A stretch of 64,000 bases of DNA, from positions 480,161-544,160 of the forward strand of contig OY282369.1 of assembly GCA_958295735.1 (NCBI GenBank). The letters run 5' to 3'. The stretch is from an uncultured Candidatus Cenarchaeum sp. Its GTDB lineage: Archaea; Thermoproteota; Nitrososphaeria; Nitrososphaerales; Nitrosopumilaceae. The translations under genes and the position numbers were made by a program. Under the pieces are notes generated by a model that worked only from the letters and a program-made list of their open reading frames with translations, ran no database searches and had not been told where the DNA came from. This document shows, one piece after another, positions 15,305-24,177 of this stretch. The first letter of the stretch is position 1, and every line of letters starts with the position of its first letter.

Positions 15305-16254
15305 GCGGCCCCCCGCCCGTGCTGGACATCATGGCGGGGGCGCCCGGGGACGCGGACTACCGCAGGAAGCCCGTGATCATACAGGGGATCACCGGCAAGT
15401 TCGGCTCGCGCCACGCCAGGCTGATGGTGGAGTACGGCACCAACGTGGCCGCGGGGGTCACGCCGGGAAAGGGGGGGCAGGAATTCGACGGCGTGCCCGT
15501 GTACGACACGGTGGGCGAGGCGGCCGCGGCCACCGGCGCCAGGATCTCCGTCGTGTTCGTGCCCGCCAGGCACTTCCTGGCCGCCGCGAAGGAGGCGCTC
15601 GAGGCCGGCGTGAAGCTGCTGATCGCCATACCCGAGCACGTCCCGGTGAGGGACACCCTGGAAGTGCTGGAGCTGGCGGGCCGCCGCGGGGCCACCGTCG
15701 TGGGCCCCAACACGCCGGGCATAATAGTGCCCGGCATCATAAAGGCGGGCATCATGCCGGCCAGCCCCTTCAAGCCGGGGAACGTCGCGGTGCTCTCCAA
15801 GAGCGGCACCCTCCTGTACGAGATCTCCAACGCCCTCACCCAGGCCGGCTTCGGCCAGGCGGTGACCATCGGCATAGGCGGCGATCCCATAAACGGCACC
15901 AGGCTCACCGACGCGTTCGAGATGGTGAGGGGCATTCCGGGGCTCAGGGGCCTCGTGGTGGTGGGCGAGATAGGCGGCGATGCCGAGGAGCTGCTGGCCG
16001 AGAGGATAATAGACTCGGGGTTCGGCGCGCCCGTGGTCGCGTACGTGGCCGGCAGGGCCGCCCCGAGGGAGAAGAGGATGGGCCACGCGGGGGCCATAGT
16101 CATGGGCGACTACGGATCGGCCGAGTCCAAGGTGTCCATGTTCAACAAGGCCAACGTCCCGGTGGCGCGGCGCCCCGCCGAGGTGCCCGTCCTGCTGGCC
16201 ACCAAGATGGAGGGCGGCGGCGGGGGGGCCGGCCCCGGCCCCGGATCCGGTTAG
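15301..16254 (+). CDS. sucD: Succinyl-CoA synthetase alpha subunit
   Basis: CoA-binding subunit carrying the phospho-histidine. 317 residues. PVIIQGITGKFGSRHA is the CoA-binding loop, GPNTPGII and SKSGTLLYE are family motifs, and the phosphorylated His lies in KRMGHAGAIVMGDYGSA (about residue 262). The Gly/Pro-rich tail after LLATKMEGG is extra. The GTG start overlaps the sucC stop as GTGA, so the two subunits are translationally coupled. The N-terminus has about 20 residues before the first strand, slightly longer than usual. Confidence 0.95.
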   Translation: MSGPPPVLDIMAGAPGDADYRRKPVIIQGITGKFGSRHARLMVEYGTNVAAGVTPGKGGQEFDGVPVYDTVGEAAAATGARISVVFVPARHFLAAAKEALEAGVKLLIAIPEHVPVRDTLEVLELAGRRGATVVGPNTPGIIVPGIIKAGIMPASPFKPGNVAVLSKSGTLLYEISNALTQAGFGQAVTIGIGGDPINGTRLTDAFEMVRGIPGLRGLVVVGEIGGDAEELLAERIIDSGFGAPVVAYVAGRAAPREKRMGHAGAIVMGDYGSAESKVSMFNKANVPVARRPAEVPVLLATKMEGGGGGAGPGPGSG

Positions 16255-16285
16255 GTTATTAGAGGCGCCCCGGCGGCCGATGCGA

Positions 16286-16453
16286 ATGCCCATAACGGAC
16301 GTGGTAAAGAAGCAGATAGCGCAGAAGGCGCGCCTGCACATGAAGATATGCTTCTACTGCGGGGCGCGCAACGCGATCGCCGCCACCAGGTGCAGGAAGT
16401 GCAGGAACGGCAACCTCCGCCTGAAGAACAGGAACGTCGGGGCCAAGAAGTAG
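16286..16453 (+). CDS. rpl40e: 50S ribosomal protein eL40
   Basis: 55-residue zinc-ribbon ribosomal protein found only in archaea and eukaryotes. MPITDVVKKQIAQKARLHMK is followed by the two zinc knuckles CFYC and CRKC and by the basic end NLRLKNRNVGAKK. The ATG at 16286 (MPITD, the usual archaeal N-terminus) is preferred to the ATG six bases upstream; a GTTATTA box at 16255-16261 is 26-28 bases away. It lies between sucD and a tRNA gene, all on the plus strand. Confidence 0.95.
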   Translation: MPITDVVKKQIAQKARLHMKICFYCGARNAIAATRCRKCRNGNLRLKNRNVGAKK

Positions 16454-16499
16454 CGCCGCGCGCCTCCCCCCGCCCCGGCGCGCGCCGGCAGAATACAAA

Positions 16500-16511
16500 G
16501 GTACAAAAACT
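16500..16511 (+). promoter_or_regulatory. TATA-like box of the tRNA-Val gene
   Basis: AT-rich GTACAAAAACTT stands about 27 bases before the first acceptor-stem base of the tRNA and is the only AT-rich stretch in the spacer after eL40. Confidence 0.55.
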
Positions 16512-16531
16512 TCGGCCGGCGAGCGGCGCAC

Positions 16532-16626
16532 GGACCGGTTGTCTAGTGGCTAGGATGACGCACTCACACTGCGTAAGGGCGCCGCGCGCCCCGCAAGGGT
16601 CGTGGGTTCAAATCCCATCCGGTCCA
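16532..16626 (+). tRNA. tRNA-Val (anticodon CAC) with a ~22-base insertion in the variable region
   Basis: Acceptor stem GGACCGG (16532-16538) pairs with CCGGTCC (16619-16625), discriminator A at 16626, and CCA follows in the DNA (to 16629). The D arm is GTCT/GGAT, the anticodon stem ACGCA/TGCGT (16558-16562 and 16570-16574) encloses loop CTCACAC with anticodon CAC at 16565-16567, and the T arm is GTGGG-TTCAAAT-CCCAT. Between the anticodon and T stems lie 27 bases where 5 are expected. The excess can fold as GGGCGC-CGC-GCGCCC and could be a non-canonical intron or an extended variable arm. The anticodon loop itself carries no intron. Confidence 0.9.
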
Positions 16627-16629
16627 CCA

Positions 16630-16844
16630 CCCACACGAGCGCGGCCGGCGGGCCGGGGCCGGATCCGCCGCTTCCCGGGCGCGGGATCGCGCTGCCCCGT
16701 AGTCGTCGAGCGGCGACTGCGCGGCCGGGCATCCGGATCCCCGCGGCGGGGCCGGGCGGCCGGCCGCGCGCGGGAGCGCCCCGCCGATCCGGATCCGTGC
16801 CACGCGGGGGCCGCCGCGCGGCGGGGCCCGGGGCCGCCCCGCGC
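16630..16844. other. GC-rich inverted-repeat spacer
   Basis: About 215 bases between the tRNA and the 3' end of the giant repeat-protein gene. It contains GGCGCGGGATCGCG and GGATCC-centred palindromes related to families A and B, and a TCGTCGAGCGGCGA inverted repeat. No open frame of interest was seen. It may include the 3' ends of both converging transcripts. Confidence 0.5.
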
Positions 16845-19800
16845 CTAGCCGTCCGCCAGCGCCTGCGGGGCCGCCGCCGAGTCGCCGATGGCGCGGCCCA
16901 CGGGTCCGGTTATCGCGGTCTGGTTTATGGCGATGGTGCCGGTGGCGTTGTCCGGCGCGGCGGGGCCGGCGAACGCGAGGGCGTGGGCGGCTCCGCCGTT
17001 GCCCGAGAGCGGGTTGCTCGCGTAGGCGCGGGCGATGCCGTCCACGACGAGCGCGCCGTAGGCCAGGCCCGCGGCTGTCGCGGGCTTGTCGTACCGTATG
17101 ATTACCCGGTCGGGGCCGGTCACGGCGGCCGAGAGTATCGCGGGCGGCTCGTTGCCCGCCAGCGCCTGCGGGGCCCTCGCCAAGCTGCCGAGGGCGTTTC
17201 CCGCGGAGTCGGTCACGCCCGGCTGGCCCACGTACAGGGTGTCGGGGTCGGCGCTCTGCATCAGCGGATGTTTGAACGCGAGGACGTGGACGTCCCCGCC
17301 GTTGCCCGACAGGGGATTCCTCGGGTACGTGTACCTGATCGGCTCGCCGACAACCATGCGGATGAGCCTGTCGCCTGGCTGGGTGCAACGTACCTCGTCG
17401 GGGCGGTTAATCACGATCAGGGAATAGCATGTCGGCGTGCCGTACGCGTCGGCCGTGACGGTCACGGGCTCGCTGTAGCGTATGGTCAGCTGCTGGGGGC
17501 CGGTGACCATGGCGAAGGTTATCCTCGGCGCCTGGCCGTCCGCCAGGGCCCGCGGGCGTGCGGCCGAGGCGCCGAGCGCGTTGCCCGCGGAGTCGGTTAC
17601 CGCGGCCCGGTCTATGGTTATGGTGCCGGTGGCGCCGGTGGGCACTGATGCGCCGCCGCCGGCGAACTCGAGTGCGTGGGAGGCGGTGCCGTTTCCCGAG
17701 AGCGGATCGGCCGCGTATGCGCGGGCGATGCCGTCCACGACGAGCGCGCCGTAGGCCGAGGCCGTGGAGTTCACGGGCTCGCTGTAGCGTATCGCTATGC
17801 TGCCGGGGCCGGTCACGGCGGCCGAGAGCAGCCTGAGCGCCTGGCCGTCCGCCAGCGCCTGCCGGTACGCGGCCGAGGCGCCGAGGGCGTTGCCCGAGAG
17901 GTCGGCCACCGCGGTCTGGTCTATGGTCACGGCGCCGACGGCATCGGTGGGCGCGGCGGGACCGGCGAACGCGAGGGCGTGGGAGGCGGTGCCGCTGCCG
18001 GAGAGCGGGTTGCTCGCGAAGGCGCGGGATCTGCCGTCCACGGCTAGCAGGCTGTAGGCCGAGGCCGCGGCGGTCACGGGCTCGCTGTAGGTTATGGTCA
18101 CCCGGTTGGGGCCGGTCACGGCGGCCGAGAGCAGCCTGAGCGCCTGGCCGTCCGCCAGCGCCTGCGGGTATGATGCCGAGGAGCCGAGGGCGGTGCCCGC
18201 GAGGTCGGCCACCGCGGTCTGGTCTATGGTCACGGCGCCGGCGGCATCGGTGGGCGCGGGCGCGCCGTCGGCGAACGCGAGGGCGTGGGAGGCGGTGCCG
18301 TTTCCCGAGAGCGGATCCGCCGCGTAGGCGCGGGCGATGCCGTCCACGACGAGCGCGCCGTAGGCCGAGGCCGCGGCGGTCACGGGCTCGCTGTAGTTTA
18401 TCGTTATGCGGTTGGGGCCGGTGACCGCGGCCGATGTTATCCTTGGTGCCTGGCCGGGCAGCAGCGCCTGCTGGTATGCCGCCGAGGCGCCGAGGGCGTT
18501 GCCCGAGAAGTCGGCCACCGCGGTCTGGTCCATGGTCACGGCGCCGGTCGCATTGGCGGGAGCGGCGGCGCCGGTAAACGCGAGGGCGTGGGAGGCGGTG
18601 GTGCCGCCCGAGAGCTTGTCGGACGCGTAGGGGCGGATCTCGCCGCCTATGGTGAGCGCACCGTAGGCCGAGGCCGCGGCGGTCACGGGCTCGCTGTATG
18701 TTATCGTTATGCGGTTGGGGCCGGTCACGGCGGCGAATTCCACGCCCGGCGCCTGGCCGTCCGCCAGCGCCCGCTGGTATGATGCCGAGGAGCCGAGGGC
18801 GTTGCCCGAGAGGTCGGCCACCTTGGGCTGGCTTATGGTCACGGCGCCGGCGGCGCCGGTCGGCGCGGGCGCGCCGCCGGCGAACTCGAAGGCGTGGGAG
18901 GAGGAGGCGCCCGGCGGGAGATCGCGCTGGTGGGCGCGGGGTATGCCGTCCACGGCGAGCGGGCCGTAAGCCGAGTTCTTGGCGGTCACGGGCTCGCTGT
19001 AGCGTATGGTCACTTGGCGGGGGCCGGTGACCTCGGCCGAGGTTATCTCGGGCGCCTGGCCGTCGGCCAGCGCCTGCGAGTGCGATGCCGAGGCGCCGAG
19101 GGCGTTGCCGTCGGAGTCGGTCACCGCGGCCTGGTTTATGGCGACGGCGCCGGTCGCATTGGCGGGCGCGGCGGCGCCGGTAAACGCGAGGGCGTGTGAG
19201 GCGGTGCCGCTGCCCGAGAGCTTGCCGGACGCGTAGGAGCGGGCCTCGCCGCCTATGGTAAGCGTGCCGTAGGCCGAGGCCGTGGAGTTCACGGGCTCGC
19301 TGTAGGTTATGGTCACCCGGTTGGGGCCGGTGACCTCGGCAGAAGTTATGCCGGGCTTCAGGTTGTTGTCCAGCGCGCGCTGGGTCGTCGTCGAAGTGCC
19401 GAGGGCGGTGCCTGCCGCGTCTGTTACCTCGGGCTCCTGCAGGAGGAGGGTGCCGGTGGAGGTGTCCCCGGCCGTGCATCTGGCGAACGCGACGGTGTGG
19501 ACGGCGCCGCCGTTGCCCGAGAGCGGGCTGGCCGGGTAGGTGCAGAACCCGAAGTCTATGCGGAGCCTGGTGCCGGGCTGGCGGCATGACGACGAACCTG
19601 GCTGGACACCGGCGGGGCAGTCCGGCAGGCCGTACGCGTTGAGCGTGACGGTCACGGGCTCGCTGTAGCGTATGGTCACCTGCTTGGGGCCGGTGAGCGC
19701 GATCGAGGTCACCGTGGGCGCCTGGCCGTCCGCCAGCGCCCGCGGGTGTGCCGCCGAGTCGCCGAAGGCGTTGCCCGCGGCGTCGGTCACCGCGGTCTGG

Positions 19801-21488
19801 TTTATGGACACGGCGCCGGTCGCGTAGGCGGGCGCGGCGGGGCCGGCGAACGCGAGGGCGTGGACGGCGGTGCCGTTGCCGGAGAGCGGGCTGGGCGCGT
19901 ACGCGCGGGTGGCGTCGTCCACGGCGAGCGCGCCGTAGGCCGAGGCCGTGGAGTTCACGGGCTCGCTGTAGCGTATGGTTATTTGGTTGGGGCCGGTCAC
20001 GGCGGCCGAGGTTATCTCGGGCGCCTGCCCGTCGGCCACCGCCTCGGCGTGCACCTCCGAGGCGCCGAGGGCGATGCCCGCGGGGCCGATCACCGCGGTC
20101 TGGTTTATGGTCATGACGCCGGTTGCGTGGGTGGGCAGGCCGGCGCCGCCGGACAGCGCGAGCACGTGGACGGCGCCGCCGTTTCCCGAGAGCGGATCGA
20201 CCAAGTGGGGGTCGGCCGCGCCGCTCGCGGCGAACGCGCCGTACGCCGCGCCCGCGGCGGTCACGGGCTTGTCGTACCGCACGGTTATGCGGTCGGGGCC
20301 GGTGACCGCGGCCGACAGGACGGCGGGGGGCTCCAGGGCGATGTCGACGGCCACCACATTGGATGCCTCGTTCGCGTTTCCCGCCGCATCCATCACGCGG
20401 CCGGCCGGCACGCTCACCTCGAGCCTCTGCCCGTCCGCAAGATCCGCCACGTCGAACGCGTACGCGGCATCGAAGGCCAGGATGCGGCCGCTGCCCGTGT
20501 CGGCCGCGTATATCCTGCCGGAAAATCCGTCGACCGCCACGCCGTACGGGCGCTCGAACTGGCCGGGCAGGTCGGCGAGGCGGCTCCCGTCGGCATCGAA
20601 GGCCAGGATGCGGTCGTTGGACGCGTCTGCCGCGTATACGGCGCCCGAGCCGTCGACCGCCACGCCGTACGGGTAGGCGGACGGGGCGCGCATGTCGCCG
20701 GCGTGGCGCAGGGCGGAGTCGAATACCCGGATGCTGCCGCTGCCCGCATCGGCCACGTATATGGATCCCGAGCCGTCGACCGCCACGCCGTACGGATCGT
20801 CGAGTCCCGTGATGTTGGCCACGTTGCTCCCGTTGGAGTTGAGTACCAGGACGACGTCGGCGGCCGCGTCGGCCGCGTATATCCTGCCGGAAGATCCGTC
20901 GACCGCCACATCCGACAGGCGGCCGAACGGGCCCGGGATCACGCCCGTGCGGTTCCCGGCGGGGTCGAAGACCAGGATGAGCCCCTCGGCGGAGTCGGCA
21001 ACGTACACGCTTCCCGAGCCGCCCACCGCCACGCCCACCGGGTGGCCGAAGGGGCCTAGGAAGTCGGCCACGCGGTTCCCGGTGGTGGAGTTGAAGGCCC
21101 TGACGCTGGCGCCGATCGAGTCGACCACGTACAGGGTGCCCGAGGAGCCGTCGACCGCCACGCGGGACGGGCGGTCGAATTGGCCGCCGAAGGCGGCGTC
21201 GTACAGCGGCGCCGCGCGCAGGTTCTGCACCGTGCCCGAGGAGGCGTTGACGACGGATGCGCCGAGGGTCGAGGCGTTTATCGCCTTGTTGAACTTCATG
21301 CCGAACGGCACCGTCTGCAGGTCGGCGGGGGAGGCGACACCGGTCGAGATCTCGACGTCGAGCGAGTGGCCGTCCGCGTGCGCCTGCGGCGCGGCGGCGC
21401 AGCCGGCAAGGAGGGCCGCTGACGGGATCAGGGCCGCGGCGAGCAGCAGCCGGCTCCGCGATGCGGGATGCCCCTGGGTCCTCGTCAA
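16845..21488 (-). CDS. Giant secreted lipoprotein: NHL propeller plus SwmB-type repeats
   Basis: About 1,547 residues if started at the TTG at 21488. This gives a 29-residue lipoprotein signal (basic MTRTQGHPASRSR, then LLLAAALIPSAALLAGC with Cys 30 as lipid anchor); in-frame ATGs at 21701 and 21653 would bury the signal. Residues about 100-350 are six NHL-type repeats (VAVDGSSGTLYVVDS pattern), a beta-propeller. From about 375 to the end run eleven repeats of roughly 100 residues, each with VTGPNRITITYSEPVTA, PLSGNGTASHALAF and DLAGNALGASA, like SwmB/Ig-like adhesin repeats. Repeats 3 and 10 carry Cys-containing insertions. There is no C-terminal membrane anchor. It is likely a surface protein for adhesion or recognition; the ligand is unknown. 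Confidence 0.85.
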   Translation of the reverse strand: MTRTQGHPASRSRLLLAAALIPSAALLAGCAAAPQAHADGHSLDVEISTGVASPADLQTVPFGMKFNKAINASTLGASVVNASSGTVQNLRAAPLYDAAFGGQFDRPSRVAVDGSSGTLYVVDSIGASVRAFNSTTGNRVADFLGPFGHPVGVAVGGSGSVYVADSAEGLILVFDPAGNRTGVIPGPFGRLSDVAVDGSSGRIYAADAAADVVLVLNSNGSNVANITGLDDPYGVAVDGSGSIYVADAGSGSIRVFDSALRHAGDMRAPSAYPYGVAVDGSGAVYAADASNDRILAFDADGSRLADLPGQFERPYGVAVDGFSGRIYAADTGSGRILAFDAAYAFDVADLADGQRLEVSVPAGRVMDAAGNANEASNVVAVDIALEPPAVLSAAVTGPDRITVRYDKPVTAAGAAYGAFAASGAADPHLVDPLSGNGGAVHVLALSGGAGLPTHATGVMTINQTAVIGPAGIALGASEVHAEAVADGQAPEITSAAVTGPNQITIRYSEPVNSTASAYGALAVDDATRAYAPSPLSGNGTAVHALAFAGPAAPAYATGAVSINQTAVTDAAGNAFGDSAAHPRALADGQAPTVTSIALTGPKQVTIRYSEPVTVTLNAYGLPDCPAGVQPGSSSCRQPGTRLRIDFGFCTYPASPLSGNGGAVHTVAFARCTAGDTSTGTLLLQEPEVTDAAGTALGTSTTTQRALDNNLKPGITSAEVTGPNRVTITYSEPVNSTASAYGTLTIGGEARSYASGKLSGSGTASHALAFTGAAAPANATGAVAINQAAVTDSDGNALGASASHSQALADGQAPEITSAEVTGPRQVTIRYSEPVTAKNSAYGPLAVDGIPRAHQRDLPPGASSSHAFEFAGGAPAPTGAAGAVTISQPKVADLSGNALGSSASYQRALADGQAPGVEFAAVTGPNRITITYSEPVTAAASAYGALTIGGEIRPYASDKLSGGTTASHALAFTGAAAPANATGAVTMDQTAVADFSGNALGASAAYQQALLPGQAPRITSAAVTGPNRITINYSEPVTAAASAYGALVVDGIARAYAADPLSGNGTASHALAFADGAPAPTDAAGAVTIDQTAVADLAGTALGSSASYPQALADGQALRLLSAAVTGPNRVTITYSEPVTAAASAYSLLAVDGRSRAFASNPLSGSGTASHALAFAGPAAPTDAVGAVTIDQTAVADLSGNALGASAAYRQALADGQALRLLSAAVTGPGSIAIRYSEPVNSTASAYGALVVDGIARAYAADPLSGNGTASHALEFAGGGASVPTGATGTITIDRAAVTDSAGNALGASAARPRALADGQAPRITFAMVTGPQQLTIRYSEPVTVTADAYGTPTCYSLIVINRPDEVRCTQPGDRLIRMVVGEPIRYTYPRNPLSGNGGDVHVLAFKHPLMQSADPDTLYVGQPGVTDSAGNALGSLARAPQALAGNEPPAILSAAVTGPDRVIIRYDKPATAAGLAYGALVVDGIARAYASNPLSGNGGAAHALAFAGPAAPDNATGTIAINQTAITGPVGRAIGDSAAAPQALADG

Positions 21489-21716
21489 CGGCGCGGATCC
21501 TCCCCTCCGTCCGCAGCCGCCCCGCCCCGACGCGGGAGCGCCTCCGCCCGGGGTCGGCCACTGCCGCCGCCCCCCGCGCGGCTGCCGCCCGCGCCCCCGC
21601 CGAGGGGCGCCCGGCCCTGCATTCCACGCCGCCCCGCGCGCCCGGGCCGCCATTCCAGCAGCATGCGCGGCCGTCGTCGCGCCGGTAGATAAACTATCCA
21701 TGGAGCGGGCGGTATG

Positions 21717-21917
21717 AGGTCACGTACCCGTCAATTACAGGCGTGAAAACGACTTCGCCGATCCGGATTCACGCCTGAGGAGTGGGGGGTGCTGACCTCG
21801 TACAGCGGGCGGCATGAGGCCACGGACCCGCTGGTCACAGGCGTGAAAGCCACTCCGTTGATCCGGATTCGCGCCCGGGGAGCGGGGGTTGCCGGCCCCG
21901 TACAGCGGGCGGCCCGG
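21717..21917 (+). repeat. Dispersed palindromic repeat, family A (two tandem copies)
   Basis: Two copies about 96 bases apart. Each has an outer arm ATGAGGTCACG or ATGAGGCCACG, the inner arm CAGGCGTGAAA, a GATCCGGATTC centre and the complementary inner arm TTCACGCCTG (exact in the first copy, degenerate in the second), then a closing TGACCTCGTAC-like arm. The nested inverted repeats resemble a MITE or REP-type element. It lies just upstream of the giant lipoprotein gene. Confidence 0.75.
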
Positions 21918-22040
21918 CCTTTTCCCGCGAAACCTCGCGGCCCGCCGCCCGTCCCGGGGCGGCGCGCCCCGGCGGCCGCGGCGGCCGGTTTTTCGCGCAT
22001 AAAATCCGAGTCGTGTGATGGACTGCGCGATTGCGAGGGT

Positions 22041-22140
22041 TTAAATTTTGGCCCGCGGCAGGCCCGCCGACATCGGTTCAAACCGACCGGGGAAACACGG
22101 CTGGCGGCCAGTGCGTTGTGCCGCCAGCCATTCATTTCAC
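22041..22140 (+). ncRNA. Candidate small RNA with TATA box and stable hairpin
   Basis: A TTAAATTTT box at 22041-22049 is followed about 26 bases later by a sequence without a convincing reading frame. It can form a small TCGG/CCGA hairpin (22073-22086) and a perfect 10-base-pair hairpin GGCTGGCGGC / GCCGCCAGCC (22099-22108 with 22120-22129, 11-base loop), then the AT-rich ATTCATTT. Both neighbouring genes are on the other strand, so a plus-strand promoter here would serve a separate transcript. A second TATA-like CATAAAATC is at about 21998-22006. It is not a tRNA, SRP RNA or RNase P RNA that I can recognise. Confidence 0.35.
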
Positions 22141-22149
22141 GCGGGAGCC

Positions 22150-22325
22150 CCCGCCCGTCCCGCGCGCGGCGCCGCGCCGCGGGGCCGGCGCGGGGATGCC
22201 CCGCCGATCGGGCCCGCGCGGGGCGGGGAGGCCGGCGGCCCCGCGCGCCCGAGACCAGCTGGGGGATGCGAGCGCCGGCCGCGTCTCCGCCGGGCGGGGA
22301 GGCCAGCGGCCCCGCGCGCCATACA
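22150..22325. repeat. GC-rich direct repeats downstream of the M3 peptidase gene
   Basis: A stretch of about 30 bases around GGCGGGGAGGCC(G/A)GCGG followed by CCCCGCGCGCC occurs twice, ending near 22250 and 22322, about 80 bases apart. No coding potential was seen. It sits at the 3' end of the peptidase gene. Confidence 0.5.
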
Positions 22326-24122
22326 CTAGGCCGACCGCTCCAGCTCGCCCACCTGCCCCGATATGTAGTCGAAGCCGTCCTGCCAGAACCGGCCGGACGA
22401 CACGTCCATGCCGTGCTCGGCGAGCAGCGCCTCGGGGTTCCTCGAGCCGCCCGCGGCGAGTATCTCCTCGTACGAGCGCGCAAAGTCCCGCCCCTCCCTC
22501 TTGTACCTCTGGAACAGCGAGAGCGCCAGCAGGTTGCCGAACGAGTACGCGTAGCAGTAGAACGGGGCGTGAAAAAAGTGGGGTATGCAGGCCCACTCGT
22601 CGGCAAAGTCCTCCGAGACGTCGACCGAGCCGCCGAACTGCTCCCTCAGGCCCGACAGGTATGCCCGCGACAGGTCGCCCGGCGCCGCCGAGTCCGTTAT
22701 CATGCGGTGGGCCTCGACCTCGAACGCCGTGAAGTGCGACTGGCGCATGACCGTGGCGTACAGGTCGTCGATCTCCTCGGCCAGCATGGCCCTCCTCTCG
22801 CGGGCATCCGCCTTTTCCGACAGCGCGTCGTGCAGCAGGAGTTCGGAGAACGTGGACGCCGTCTCGGCCAGGGGAAGCGGGGCCTGGTGGACCAGCGCCG
22901 AGCGCCCCGCGGCGGCCATGCTGTGCACCGCGTGCCCGAGCTCGTGCGCCAGGGTGAACACGTCCCGCGAGCACCCGGTAAAGCTCAGCAGGACGTACGG
23001 CACGACGTCGGGGGACGGGGAGCTGCAGAAGGCCCCGTCCCGCTTGCCCGGCCGCACCCGCCAGTCCACGTGCCCGCCGTCCACCACCCTCCTGGCGTGG
23101 GCGGCCAGCGCCGGGCTGAACCCCCCCAGCGATTCCAGGACGAGCCGCGCGGCGGCGGCGTACCCGTACCGCTTCCGCGGGCGGCGGCCGGGCGGCGGGG
23201 CCGGCGCGTACAGGTCGTACCTGCGCAGCCTGCCCGCCCCGATCATGCCCGCCTTTGCCTTGAAAAAGCGGCGGAACACGCCCGCGTTGCCCCTGCACGA
23301 TTCCAGCAGGGCGGAGACGGCCCCGTCGCTCACGTCGTTGTCCGCGTTGCGGACGGACAGGGGGGTGCGGTGCTTCCTGATCTCCACGCCCTCGTCCGAC
23401 CAGTTGCGCGCTATGTTCTGGTATATCTCCCCCAGGACGCCCCTGCTCCCCGAATGCGCGGAGAGCAGCGACCTGTACGCCGCCCGCCGCGTGGAAGCGG
23501 ACGGGCTCCGGATCAGCGCGGCCACCTCCTCCCGGGTCAGGCGCGCCCCGCGCCCCCGGCGCGGGCCCCCGGCGGCGCCCACCTTATACCGGAACGCGCC
23601 GGTGATCTTGTCGTACAGCCTGGCCATCGCGGAGGCGCCGGTGGCGTCCAGCGTGTTGATTATCTTCTCCTCCGGCTCGGCCAGCGAGTGCCTCGCCAGG
23701 CGGCGCTCGTGCGCCAGGTGGTCCCGCAGCTCGCCCGACCCGGCCATCAGCCTCTCCGCGTTATCCCCGTCGATGCCGTTCTGCCACCACAGGTCAAAGT
23801 ACACGCTGCGGTTGGACACGTCGGCCCCGACCTTGGCCATCCTGCCCAGGAGGGCGGTGGCGGGGCCGGACTGCGTGTCCGCCGAGTGCAGCAGCGACGC
23901 GTAGCCGTGCAGCACGCCGGCATCCCTCGCCAGCCGGTCCAGCATGCGGAGCAGGCGGGCGAACGAGGCGGCATCCATCCCCGGATCCAGCGAGCCCCTC
24001 TCGCGGGCGAACGAGGCGGCCCGCCGGCGCAGGGCCGCGAGGCGCTTCTCCAAGCCGGGGGCGCCCACCAGCTCGTCGAGGTCCCAGCCGCCCGCCCCCA
24101 CGCCGCCCGCGGCCCGCCCCAT
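22326..24122 (-). CDS. pepF: Oligoendopeptidase F-like M3 family zinc peptidase
   Basis: Cytosolic zinc metallopeptidase that cuts oligopeptides. 598 residues, typical for the M3B/PepF group. The zinc motif is TLAHELGHAVHS (HEXXH), with the third ligand Glu in PLAETASTFSELLLHDAL about 25 residues later; the C-terminal FFHAPFYCYAYSFGNLLALSL helix pair and YEEILAAGGSRNPEALL are conserved features. The N-terminus is a helical domain without a signal peptide. A CCGTTTTTTTAGC stretch at about 24144-24151 on the minus strand places a promoter 24-28 bases before the ATG. It is likely involved in peptide turnover, perhaps of peptides imported by the cell; that link is inference. Confidence 0.95.
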   Translation of the reverse strand: MGRAAGGVGAGGWDLDELVGAPGLEKRLAALRRRAASFARERGSLDPGMDAASFARLLRMLDRLARDAGVLHGYASLLHSADTQSGPATALLGRMAKVGADVSNRSVYFDLWWQNGIDGDNAERLMAGSGELRDHLAHERRLARHSLAEPEEKIINTLDATGASAMARLYDKITGAFRYKVGAAGGPRRGRGARLTREEVAALIRSPSASTRRAAYRSLLSAHSGSRGVLGEIYQNIARNWSDEGVEIRKHRTPLSVRNADNDVSDGAVSALLESCRGNAGVFRRFFKAKAGMIGAGRLRRYDLYAPAPPPGRRPRKRYGYAAAARLVLESLGGFSPALAAHARRVVDGGHVDWRVRPGKRDGAFCSSPSPDVVPYVLLSFTGCSRDVFTLAHELGHAVHSMAAAGRSALVHQAPLPLAETASTFSELLLHDALSEKADARERRAMLAEEIDDLYATVMRQSHFTAFEVEAHRMITDSAAPGDLSRAYLSGLREQFGGSVDVSEDFADEWACIPHFFHAPFYCYAYSFGNLLALSLFQRYKREGRDFARSYEEILAAGGSRNPEALLAEHGMDVSSGRFWQDGFDYISGQVGELERSA

Positions 24123-24177
24123 GCCGGCGGCGGGGCAGGCCGCTAAAAAAACGGTGCGGGCGCGCCGCGGCCCAAGA

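Noticed and set aside
22060-22095. T-arm-like CGGTTCAAACCG suggesting a tRNA
   Set aside because: No acceptor or anticodon stem can be formed with flanking sequence; only the T-arm-like hairpin exists.
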